From an uncultured Clostridia bacterium (GTDB taxonomy: Bacteria; Bacillota; Clostridia; Christensenellales; UBA1242), in assembly GCA_934757855.1 (NCBI GenBank), contig CAKVLR010000001.1, positions 186,001 through 250,000 on the forward strand: 64,000 nt of DNA, in the 5' to 3' direction. Positions 42,938 through 52,400 of the stretch are shown here, piece after piece (positions within the stretch are counted from its first letter, which is position 1; every line of letters starts with the position of its first letter). A model generated the notes under the pieces. That model had not been told where the DNA came from. It saw only the letters and a program-made list of their open reading frames with translations, and did no database searches. Position numbers and translations under genes: made by a program.

Positions 42938-44464
42938 TTATGCATTTTTGGACAACTTTTTTGCATTTTTTGGCTTAATTTTTACTAAAACGGTAGTAAA
43001 ATCTATCAGTTTGAATACATAGCAAAGTAGTGTAAAGCCTCCCATACTGATACCTGCGCATAGAGTAATTGCAACAAAGTTTGGGAAAAATGCTACAAGA
43101 AGTGGATAACTAAAATGAGTAAGCAACGCGCAAGGAATGGTGAAAAGTAGCATTAAAATTGAAGGTTTTGCGAGTCCTAATTTTAGTTTTGTGTGTTTTT
43201 TAAGCATTACAAGATTTAGGATTGTGGTAGTTGTCATACACGCACCGAAGCCCCAAACTAGTGCATCTACTCCCATAAATCCACTGCACCCCGCAATTAT
43301 TCCCAGCAATAGCACGCCACCCACGATGTTATTTATAAAACTTTTTACTTCCAAATTGTACGCATTCAGTATGCTACTAGTGATATTGCTTAGCCCCAGC
43401 GGAAGCATTACCCAAGCGGAACGAACAAGATACACTCCGCTACTAGCATTATCATACAAAAATACACCAATTTGCTCACCTATACCCATATAAAACGGAA
43501 CTACCATTGCTGATATAAACAATGCAAAAATCAAACTAGTCTTTATGCGGTTTGAGATTAATTCACTTTCATTTTTTGCAATCGCAGTCGATAATTCTGG
43601 AATTAGTGTAAAACTCAACGCTCCTACCACTGTTGAAGGCAAAAATAGCAGTGGGAAAGTCATACCCATCGCCATTCCGTAACTTTCCATTGCTTGCTCG
43701 CTTGTGTAACCCGCCAAAACTAGCATCGCTGGGAATAAAACGGCAATTACTGGTTGAATTAGGCTACTAGCAGTCCGCACACCCGTTACTGGAATTGCGC
43801 TTTTTAATACTGGTCTAAAATACCCCTTAGGGTGCGCTAGCCTCTTGCCATTTTTGAAATAAACAATCATTACAAGAGTCGCACTTAATACGCACGCAAT
43901 CGACATTGACCAACCCGCAATTTCTGCCCCATCGAGCGAACTAAACAGCCAATTTGCCATTATTACAAACGCAATTATGCGTAAAGTTTGCTCCGCAAAC
44001 TCTGTCCAGCACACGCTGAAATAATTTTGTGTCCCCCACAATGACCCACGAAATGCGGAATATACTGCACTCGCAATTACTGCTGGCAACAAGGTGATGA
44101 GAATGTAAATACAACGCTCATCAGCAAACAGCAAGCCTAAATAATTTTGAAAAATCAAAATCACAGCACAAAGGAGAATCGCAACTGTTACCCCAACAAT
44201 CAATGCACTAGTCGTCACTGAATTTTCCGCTTTTTGGTTGTTTCCAACACGATAAACGGCTGTCAATTTTGAAATTGCAAGCGGAATACCGCTAGACACA
44301 AGTACCAGTAACACCATAAATACCGAGAAAGCGACTTGATACACCCCTAACAGTTCTGCTCCTAACTCGCGCGACAAGTAAATGCGAAAAATAAAGCCAA
44401 AAAAGCGCGTGAGTACCGAAAATCCTGCGACCAGTACGACCGCACGAAAAAGTGACTTTGCTAT
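42938..44464 (-). CDS. spoVB: SpoVB/MurJ-like polysaccharide flippase (MATE-like), ATA start
   Basis: A lipid-linked oligosaccharide flippase of the MVF/MATE fold; SpoVB acts in spore cortex synthesis. The open frame begins well upstream of the first usable TTG (44377): reading back gives IAKSLFRAVVLVAGFSV and LTRFFGFIFRIYLSREL, matching the conserved first helix of the family. No ATG, GTG or TTG lies in this 29-codon stretch. The codon at the right distance (eight bases) from a perfect AGGAGG is ATA at 44462-44464. From there the protein is 508 residues, close to Bacillus SpoVB (518), with about 14 membrane helices. Alternatives are a start mutation (inactive gene) or a sequencing error. It follows the LysM gene by about 18 bases. 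Confidence 0.8.
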   Translation of the reverse strand: MAKSLFRAVVLVAGFSVLTRFFGFIFRIYLSRELGAELLGVYQVAFSVFMVLLVLVSSGIPLAISKLTAVYRVGNNQKAENSVTTSALIVGVTVAILLCAVILIFQNYLGLLFADERCIYILITLLPAVIASAVYSAFRGSLWGTQNYFSVCWTEFAEQTLRIIAFVIMANWLFSSLDGAEIAGWSMSIACVLSATLVMIVYFKNGKRLAHPKGYFRPVLKSAIPVTGVRTASSLIQPVIAVLFPAMLVLAGYTSEQAMESYGMAMGMTFPLLFLPSTVVGALSFTLIPELSTAIAKNESELISNRIKTSLIFALFISAMVVPFYMGIGEQIGVFLYDNASSGVYLVRSAWVMLPLGLSNITSSILNAYNLEVKSFINNIVGGVLLLGIIAGCSGFMGVDALVWGFGACMTTTTILNLVMLKKHTKLKLGLAKPSILMLLFTIPCALLTHFSYPLLVAFFPNFVAITLCAGISMGGFTLLCYVFKLIDFTTVLVKIKPKNAKKLSKNA

Positions 44465-44482
44465 TTCTGTTACCTCCTTTTT

Positions 44483-44800
44483 TTAATCAATTAGCAGTTG
44501 CATACCTACAAAAACGCGTGGAGATTTCAACCCGTTTAACTCCATTATGCGTTGCACTGTAATATTATTTTCATTCGCAATCATTTCAAGTGTTTGCAGT
44601 GGAGCAACAACTACCTTTTTCTTGCCTAGTCCCGTAAGATACAACATACACCCCGCATACACACTAGAAAAAAGCGGGTTATCGCGCAAAATATCTGCGG
44701 TGGTTATGCTAAATTTATTTGCTATTCCCTCCAAAGTGTCGCCCTCAACACAGGTATAAAGCAAATTGGAATTTGAAGTTTTTTCTAATATTTTTATCAT
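44483..44800 (-). CDS. Small protein with two LysM domains
   Basis: 105 residues consisting of two LysM domains and little else: the first at ~15-56 (YTCVEGDTLEGIANKFSIT, ILRDNPLF) and the second at ~64-104 (TLEMIANENNITVQRIMELN). LysM binds N-acetylglucosamine in peptidoglycan or chitin. There is no signal peptide, so in a spore former it may be a coat or cortex-associated protein (SafA-like, acting in the mother cell) rather than a secreted one. It lies just upstream of the SpoVB-like flippase and probably shares its message. It lacks a clear ribosome site upstream of its ATG. Confidence 0.82.
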   Translation of the reverse strand: MIKILEKTSNSNLLYTCVEGDTLEGIANKFSITTADILRDNPLFSSVYAGCMLYLTGLGKKKVVVAPLQTLEMIANENNITVQRIMELNGLKSPRVFVGMQLLID

Positions 44801-44852
44801 AGTTTATATTTATTTTTTCAAAATCAAATTTATACCAAAATTAATTTAAAAC

Positions 44853-44903
44853 AAAAAAAGATAGTCTTAACTTTGTGGTTTAAAAGCATTAACTATCTTT
44901 TTA
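44853..44903 (-). terminator. Terminator after the MBG-repeat surface protein
   Basis: AAAAGATAGT and TTAA pair with TTAACTATCTTTT around an 18-base loop with one bulge, T-run on the minus strand. Confidence 0.65.
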
Positions 44904-44912
44904 TTTAGCATA

Positions 44913-47900
44913 TTAACTTACGCGCAAAATGCGTGCAATTTTCTTTTTCTTTCTATTGCGAACAACACCAACAGCAATCAACCCGCAAAGCAACAAAACC
45001 GCACCGACTGTTACTATTGAAATACCCGCAACCTGTCTAACGATTGCAAATTTTACATTATCTGCATCAATACTAAATACAATTTTGCCGTTAATTACTT
45101 GGTAAGGAAGCATTTTTGCTTCGCCCTTGTCGTTGTATACATAAACATATACATTGTCATAGTTGTTTGCATCGTAATCAATCTCAACTTTGACCTGCGC
45201 ATTGCCTTTTTGGTTGTATTTTAATTGATAAGTAGAATCAACTACCATATCAGTTGCTGATTGCGCTTTGTCTTTGTCATCGGTTTTTTCGATAATCAAA
45301 TCTACATTGTCGTTATCTACATTACCGTTTTCAAATTCCGCACTACCGCCACTAGTCGAACTTGTAGGAATAGGCAAAATTTGTACGCTACCGCGAATTG
45401 AGTTGTAGTTAGGGTTGTTAAACACGATAGTGTATGCGTGTTTCCCTTCCGTACCAGCGGTTGTGTCATCAAATTTGATAGTGTATTCACCCTCATCAAG
45501 TGCGCAACCGATTACAGGGTCTTGAATACTTGCATCTTTCTTCATTACAAAAATATCTTTGTAAATAATCACTTCCACATCGGTTTTTTTGATTGTAAGA
45601 TTTGCTGTAAATGTTGCCGAATTGTGATTTTTATCACCTAAGTATATTGCAACTACTTGATATTCACCCGCATCAATGGCTCCATTTTCCATAGTTTCGC
45701 CATTTTTCTTAATCGCGTAAGTTACTTCACCTTCGACACTAAGCGTTGCGGTAGGATATTGAGCCTCGCCATTGTAAGTAAATACGCTATCATCTAAATA
45801 AATAGTTGCATTTGCCTTTGTGATATTTAAAACCGCATTTCTAACTTTGAAAATATAATTTGCATTTTCGCAAGTTGCAGAAATTTGATATTCGCCCACA
45901 CTTTCGCCACTCTCACGAGAAATAATGATTGAATTTGTTATTAACTCAATATCAGCATTTTCAACTTTTAATAACTTAAAGTTAAACTTAGGGTCCGCGT
46001 TTCCATATACTTTGGTCTGATTTGTCAAAGTGATAAAGGCGGTCTTTGGAGTAATAGCAAATGTGCCTTTTTCAAATTGAATTTCGTAATTTGGGCTAGT
46101 AAATATTTCGCTTGCAACAATGTCGTATTCACCCGCATTTTCGCCCGCTACACGCACTAAACCTCCAGTGGTGATTTCGCTAAGGTTTATTTGTTTGTTT
46201 GCAGTCCAACTAAATTCTGGGTCAATGTCACCATAGATTTTGGTTGCATCGTTTGCAATAATCATAAGGCTTGCTTTTTTAATCTCAAAATTTGCCGAGA
46301 TAAAAGTAATATTGTAGTTTGGGTTGTTTAGCGTACCTTGTGTAATTGCATAATCTGCACCCACCCTTTCACCGCGCACACGCGACAAAGCACCACTAAG
46401 AATAACCCCTTCTTCACTTGTCGTAAAGTTTAGCACTGGGTCAATCTCTCCGTAAAATTTACTTTGACCCGCTATTGCGGTAACAGTCAAATCTTTTGGC
46501 AAAATGGTGAGGTAACTATTAATTATAGTAATATCATAGTTACTATTTTCGTTTTCGATAGCGGTAATGAGATATTTACCAACATTCATATTCTCACTAT
46601 CAGCACGAACAAGTGTGATATTCAATTCCTCTTTGCTTGCGCTTCCGTAAATGTCAAAATCAAAGTCGCTAGCAGTGATTTCTTCGCCATAAATTTTACT
46701 TACAGGCTTAATCGCAACCACAACACTACAAGATTTAATCACAAAGTTGCTACCGATAAATTCGGCAATCTCGTAATTAGGATTTAATATAGAATTATCA
46801 GCAATGGTTATTTTGTAACTGCCGACATCTTCGCCCATTTCACGAATTAAACTTATACCCAAACTGTCACCCGCAAGCAAGTTTTCTACATTAAAAATTA
46901 AATTTTCAGGGTCAGCCTCGCCAAACGCCTTGCCTTGCCCATTCTTTACGCTCACCACAACTGCACGCTTGCTAACTGTGTAAACGCCGTTTACAAAATA
47001 CAAGTCGTAGTTTGCAAGTAATGCAACTTCGCTAGGCTCAACGAATTTAATCTCATAACTATTTGCATTTGTCTTGTCCGCATCGCTTGTAAGTGTGAAA
47101 ATGTAATTTTCTCCCGCAACAAAACCATTTTTGCTGTCGATTGTGTAAGTCAACTCTTGCAATTCTTCGCCGTAAACTGATTGCTTGTCATCAGCAGTAA
47201 TTTTTAGAGTTTTTGGTGTAATTGTGAGTTGTCCCAAAATAGACCCTGTGTAATTTGGTTGTATGATAGTAATCAACACATTATAAACGCCAACATTCTT
47301 TGGAGCGGTAGTTGTGTAGTCTGTATCGCTTGCATTTTGAGCCTTAAATTGTACACTAATGTCATAACCATAAGTTGCGCTAAATTCGTAAGCGTTACCA
47401 TTATAAACAATAGCGTCACTAAATTCGCCCAAATCAACTTGCTTTGCAGTGATTGAAAATTCGCCACTTATTTCACGAACGCCGAAAGCCATATTTTTAA
47501 TATAGTCGTTTTCGCTAGTCAATGTCAAAATGTAGGTATAATCTCCCACATCAAGCCCGTTTTGGCGCGCTGTAGTTTCATCAAACACATCGCCTTTTGC
47601 GTTCTTGAATATTAGATTGTAATCAGTATCTACTGTAAAATCAAATCTAAAACCGTTTGAGTCATAAACATATTCTGTTTTGTTTATGCTTACTTCAATA
47701 GCGTTTAAGATAGTGAGTTGCTGTTGTCCGCTACCGATAAAGTTTTCATTGTCGATAGACCAAATAACAGTATATACACCAGCGCTAGCGAAAGTCGCTT
47801 CTGTGCCATTTTTCAAAACTTTAAAATTCAATAAGCTAGAGTCGCAATTTGCGCTAAATTCGTATTCAATTTGCGCACCAGTTGAGTCATAGTTTAATTT

Positions 47901-49400
47901 TGTAAACTCAACCTCTACTACTTGCCTAAAATACAATTTAATCTCTATATTTTCACGCAAAGTAATATGACTTGAAATTGTCATTTCTATGTCATTTACT
48001 GTCGCACGGTAAAATCTAAAAGTCAAACCATTTTGCGTAAAATCGCTAGCATCTATCGCAATATCAGTATCACTCAAAACTTGTGTTTCGTTTGCGATTA
48101 TTTTGCTGTTATCGCCATAAATTGCGGTAATTGAGTAGTCATAATACTTTTGTTGAACGGTAATATTTCTCTCGATTTTGATAGAATTACCAGCAGTATC
48201 TACACCATAAATTTTGATTGTATATGCCTTTTCTTCGGTAACATCAAATTCATTTATACCGTTTAAAAGTGGTAGCCTTGTAGCAGAATTTTCTGGGTCT
48301 GAACCATCGAAAGTGTACCAAAACTCCTCACTTGCCTGAGCGCTTTCTGCGATTGTTATAGGGAAACGAATGTGCAAGTTTTCAAAACTTGCCCCTTCAT
48401 CAAAGCCAAACTCCACACTTGGAGCAGTAATATCAATCATACTTGAAGTAAAACTACTGTCAGTACTAGTATTGCCTACATTATCAGTGGCAACAATAGT
48501 GTAATTTTTATCATTTTCGTTAACCTCAAAAGTCACAATTGCTTTGCGGTGGGTGTCATCGGTGTAAGTCACATTTGGTGTTACCTCGCCACCATTGATT
48601 ACCACTGAATCAACGCCAGCCTCACAATCTTCAACGACCAAAGTCATAGTCTTTTTTTGAGTCCAGATATCAGCATCACTCACACTTTGCAAAGTAATAG
48701 TTGGTGCAGTTGTGTCAGTTGTAGTTAGGGTAATAGTTGGGTTTTTGACGGACATTGTGTTTGAGTTTATTTTTTTTGCATTAAGAGTAACCTCAAATTT
48801 TAAACTAAAACTGTTACTAGCACTTGTGGTAGTCATTGTTTTTGTGGTTGTACCAAAACTACCTGAATGAGTAGCACTTTGTCCAGCAAAACTCATCGTA
48901 ACATTATCAGGCTTGTCAGTACCAGAAAGAAAGTATTTATTCTCAAAAGTTCCAAACTCAGCGTAGGCACTAAGACTTAAAACCCCATTTTGCATTGCAG
49001 TTTTCAAAGCATTTGAAATTTCAAAATTACTCTCTATTGTACCATTATTCTTTGAGGCATTAGAACACGATGTCCTAATGTATTTGTATAGTTTTTCTTG
49101 ACTGTAATATTTACTATCGTTACTAGTTCCCCAGTCAACACCCCCACTGGTAGTGCAGTTAAAATAATACAAGGTGTCTGAGCCATCGGTCGAACCAGTA
49201 AACATATCAAATACATACTGTTTACCGCTCTCAGTACTGGTCCAGTCTAAATTTTCAAATTTTAGAGTTGCTTGCGGATTTTTGGAGGCTCCATTTGCTT
49301 GTATTTTCATAACCCCAGCAAATTGAAAGGTAAGTAACAGTGTGATTACCCCTAAAATTCCTATTAAACTATTTAAAAGTAGAGTTTTTTGTTTACTCAT
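44913..49400 (-). CDS. Giant surface protein with tandem MBG repeats
   Basis: 1495 residues. A signal-like hydrophobic start (~7-29) is followed by a ~250-residue N-terminal region (FENLDWT motif), Ig-like stretches, a chitobiase-C-type segment (YTFDGSDPENSATRLP, ~365), then six or more tandem MBG-type beta-sandwich units of ~80 residues. Each opens with a phrase such as ADDKQSVYGEELQ, VSKIYGEEITAS, GQSKFYGEIDP, NDATKIYGDIDPEF or NQTKVYGNADPKF. The C-terminus has one membrane helix (ISIVTVGAVLLLCGLIAVGVV, ~1460-1480) and a basic tail, so it is membrane-anchored rather than sortase-anchored. MBG repeats occur in bacterial adhesins. The start has AGGTTTAAAA, a modest site. Confidence 0.9.
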   Translation of the reverse strand: MSKQKTLLLNSLIGILGVITLLLTFQFAGVMKIQANGASKNPQATLKFENLDWTSTESGKQYVFDMFTGSTDGSDTLYYFNCTTSGGVDWGTSNDSKYYSQEKLYKYIRTSCSNASKNNGTIESNFEISNALKTAMQNGVLSLSAYAEFGTFENKYFLSGTDKPDNVTMSFAGQSATHSGSFGTTTKTMTTTSASNSFSLKFEVTLNAKKINSNTMSVKNPTITLTTTDTTAPTITLQSVSDADIWTQKKTMTLVVEDCEAGVDSVVINGGEVTPNVTYTDDTHRKAIVTFEVNENDKNYTIVATDNVGNTSTDSSFTSSMIDITAPSVEFGFDEGASFENLHIRFPITIAESAQASEEFWYTFDGSDPENSATRLPLLNGINEFDVTEEKAYTIKIYGVDTAGNSIKIERNITVQQKYYDYSITAIYGDNSKIIANETQVLSDTDIAIDASDFTQNGLTFRFYRATVNDIEMTISSHITLRENIEIKLYFRQVVEVEFTKLNYDSTGAQIEYEFSANCDSSLLNFKVLKNGTEATFASAGVYTVIWSIDNENFIGSGQQQLTILNAIEVSINKTEYVYDSNGFRFDFTVDTDYNLIFKNAKGDVFDETTARQNGLDVGDYTYILTLTSENDYIKNMAFGVREISGEFSITAKQVDLGEFSDAIVYNGNAYEFSATYGYDISVQFKAQNASDTDYTTTAPKNVGVYNVLITIIQPNYTGSILGQLTITPKTLKITADDKQSVYGEELQELTYTIDSKNGFVAGENYIFTLTSDADKTNANSYEIKFVEPSEVALLANYDLYFVNGVYTVSKRAVVVSVKNGQGKAFGEADPENLIFNVENLLAGDSLGISLIREMGEDVGSYKITIADNSILNPNYEIAEFIGSNFVIKSCSVVVAIKPVSKIYGEEITASDFDFDIYGSASKEELNITLVRADSENMNVGKYLITAIENENSNYDITIINSYLTILPKDLTVTAIAGQSKFYGEIDPVLNFTTSEEGVILSGALSRVRGERVGADYAITQGTLNNPNYNITFISANFEIKKASLMIIANDATKIYGDIDPEFSWTANKQINLSEITTGGLVRVAGENAGEYDIVASEIFTSPNYEIQFEKGTFAITPKTAFITLTNQTKVYGNADPKFNFKLLKVENADIELITNSIIISRESGESVGEYQISATCENANYIFKVRNAVLNITKANATIYLDDSVFTYNGEAQYPTATLSVEGEVTYAIKKNGETMENGAIDAGEYQVVAIYLGDKNHNSATFTANLTIKKTDVEVIIYKDIFVMKKDASIQDPVIGCALDEGEYTIKFDDTTAGTEGKHAYTIVFNNPNYNSIRGSVQILPIPTSSTSGGSAEFENGNVDNDNVDLIIEKTDDKDKAQSATDMVVDSTYQLKYNQKGNAQVKVEIDYDANNYDNVYVYVYNDKGEAKMLPYQVINGKIVFSIDADNVKFAIVRQVAGISIVTVGAVLLLCGLIAVGVVRNRKKKKIARILRVS

Positions 49401-49454
49401 TTTTAAACCTCTTAATTTCCAAATTCTCTCGATTTTTTACGGTTTGTTTTTATT

Positions 49455-52400
49455 TTAATTTCCAAAATTGCTTCTATCTATAATGTTTTCAGGTAGGTTT
49501 GCTTGTTCCTCAGTAAAGGTTGTGATTGTTTCTTCCATATCAGCATTGATTGTCGCTACACTTACCTTGTATTTTTCAGCCATTTGAGTTTTTAGCAAAT
49601 TGCCTTTTTTATCAAAAGTGTAGGTAACTGATACCGACTCAAACGAAGGCGTTTGCCCTGAAAGGGAGTTCATTTGCTTTGTGTAATTACCTAGCGCTGA
49701 TGTGTCAATACTAAATGTAGTAGTATAGCCAGTGCTTGTGCTAGTAAGGCTCAACGAATTATAATTCTTAACTGTTGATTTCTTGATATCGTAAGGGTAC
49801 ATTCCTTTTACATCAATTCCATAATCAGTCAAAAATGCAGACCTCGTAGTACCACTAAAAGTTGCGGAAGAATAGTTCGTATTAACCTTACTACCGCTCA
49901 TAGTTACATCACCACCGCGTATCATTTTTTTAATAACATTGTTATCCGCATAACAAATTGCAGTAAGTGATACACGAGGGTCTATACCAAATTTAACGCC
50001 ACCGTAGTTTTTGTTTTCCATTAAATATATGCCGTTTTTATCTCTCATCTTTAAGCCGTAAGCATTTTGCTGCCCACCTACTCCAGCATCAACATTACCT
50101 TTGATCATTTCAATTTTATAACCAAATTCGCTGTCGCGCAAGTTTTGATAACCTTTTTCAAACATCCAGTAGGCATAATCATTGTTTGCTAACGATATAT
50201 TAAAAGTACCTGCTTTGTCCACACCGTCAACTCTTTTTTCAATAGTTGTGCAGTTGTCCGCTTCCAATATACCTTTTATTGTACCACTTCCAACAAGGTT
50301 TGTCAACTTATAGTACCCGTTTTCATCGGTTGTAGTCGTACTTAGGTTGCCAAAACTCATTTTCATTCCATATACTCCGATACCATTTTCAGTTTTTACA
50401 TATCCTTCTACAGAATATACGATTTCAAAAGAAATTTCTTGCGTTTTCGATAGAGAGAAAGTTCCACTATTAGGAGTGAAACGATAGTTTTCTTTTTCCA
50501 CTCTCCAACTACCCTTCCCCACTAGTCCACTCAAAACTGCGGTCGTACCATCAAAACTTGTTTCCTTGTCGGTGACTAAACTATCACTATAAAAGACTTT
50601 TACATTTTCAAGCGCGCTATTAAGTTTGAGAGTAACTTTGTAAGTAAGAGTTACATTGAAATCTTTGTATGAGTTTACGGTCACTTCTTGTGCATCAAAA
50701 TTGTTTGCGCTCACCATAAATGTATACTCACCCACAAGCCCACGCACAATAAAACTATTTTTCGCTGATTGATTTTCCACTTTTCCCATTGTTGAATTTG
50801 TAAGAGTTACGACCGCATCGCCCATATCAGCATTCCCGCTCGCTACGCTAAATTTTACAAAATATGTTGCAGTAAAATCTAATGTAGTTGCGCTAACAAA
50901 ATATGTGTCGCCCTTAAAGTCAAAGCCTTCTTTTTCAACCATTAAGTCGCCCTTTGCTGTCAAACCAGATAAAGTGTATTCACCATTACTATTTGAAAAA
51001 GTGCTTAATTTTCCGCAAGATATTTTTACATAATTCAAAGGCTGATTTCCGATAGTAATCTTACCTTTTACGCTAAATGATGCTTTTACCTCAATATCTT
51101 TCGGTCCGTCAATCATTTCAGAGGCAAATTTATAACCCGCTTTTGTAAAGGTCATTGTGCCAAATTGATTTAAGCCAGCAAAACTAAATCTTCCCATTGA
51201 ATCGGTAGTTTCTTGCAAATCGTTGAATATTACGACTACGCCCTCAACCGCAGAACCAGCAGATTTTACCACACCGCTAACATTAAATGTGGCGCTAAAT
51301 TCCACCGCGTTGCCGTACGCTAAATCAGTGATTGTGTTAAATTTGTAGCCTTTTAAAGTTGCGGTTAGGCTGTCACCAAAGGCAAGCCCAGCAAGCGCAA
51401 ATTCGCCATTTTCATTTGTAACCGCGCTCACATTGCCGTTTGAAATTATTACCCCGCTAAGCGCATTTGTACCAGTTTTTGCCGTTCCCATAACCTCAAA
51501 AGTTGCAGTGATATTGAGATTTACATATTCGCTCACATTTGCAGGACATACAAAAGTAAAACCTGTCTTTGTAATTGCGATTGCATTATTTCCGCTAAGC
51601 CCCCTAATTTCAAAATAGCCATTCTCATCAGTTGTTACGCTCTTTTCACCTATTTCGACCAACGCTTCAACAACCGACTGATTACCGCACATTACTGTAC
51701 CCTTTCCCAAATAAGTTGCGGTAAAATCAAATGATTTACCATTATCATCTGGAGTAATATTGTATTCCGTGTCGCCCGTTGCACAACTAAATGTATAGCC
51801 AGTTTTGCTTGCAACGATAGTCACATCGCCACGAATGAGCGCAAACGAATAAGTGCCATCTGCGCCAGTTGTTGCAGTGAAATCGCCCGCGCGCAATGTT
51901 ACCCCGCTAAGTGACTCACCTCCGCAAGTTACAGTTCCTTTTACTGAATAACCGTTCGCATCAAAGTTGTATGTGCCACCTTTCGTAACCATATGTGATT
52001 TAGGTTGTAAGTTCACATCGCCTGTGTTTGCCACCTGCAAAATGTACTCACCTTGCAAATTTGAGAAACTAAACTCGCCCGTAATATTGCTCTCTAAAAT
52101 ATCAAAAGTTTGCTGTCCAGCCGAATTTATCAAGATAACTTGTGCGCCCACAACTGGTTTGTTATCAGCAATAACGCTACCAGAAATTGCATAACTTGTG
52201 GTAAAAGTCAAGTTGCTTTCGCAAGTTACATTTTTAGTTTCATAATCAAGCCCGCTAGCGGTAACTGTAATATTATTATCACCAAAAAGTGTCATAGAAA
52301 ATGCGCCGTTTTGCGTGTTTACGGTCATTTCTTCACTTGCCAAATTTGTAGCCGTTACAGTTGCATCAACATCTAAATCGCCATTTCTTACCGTTCCTGT

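Noticed and set aside
44913..49400. Sortase LPXTG anchor in the MBG protein
   Set aside because: The C-terminus has a membrane helix and basic tail but no LPXTG-like motif.
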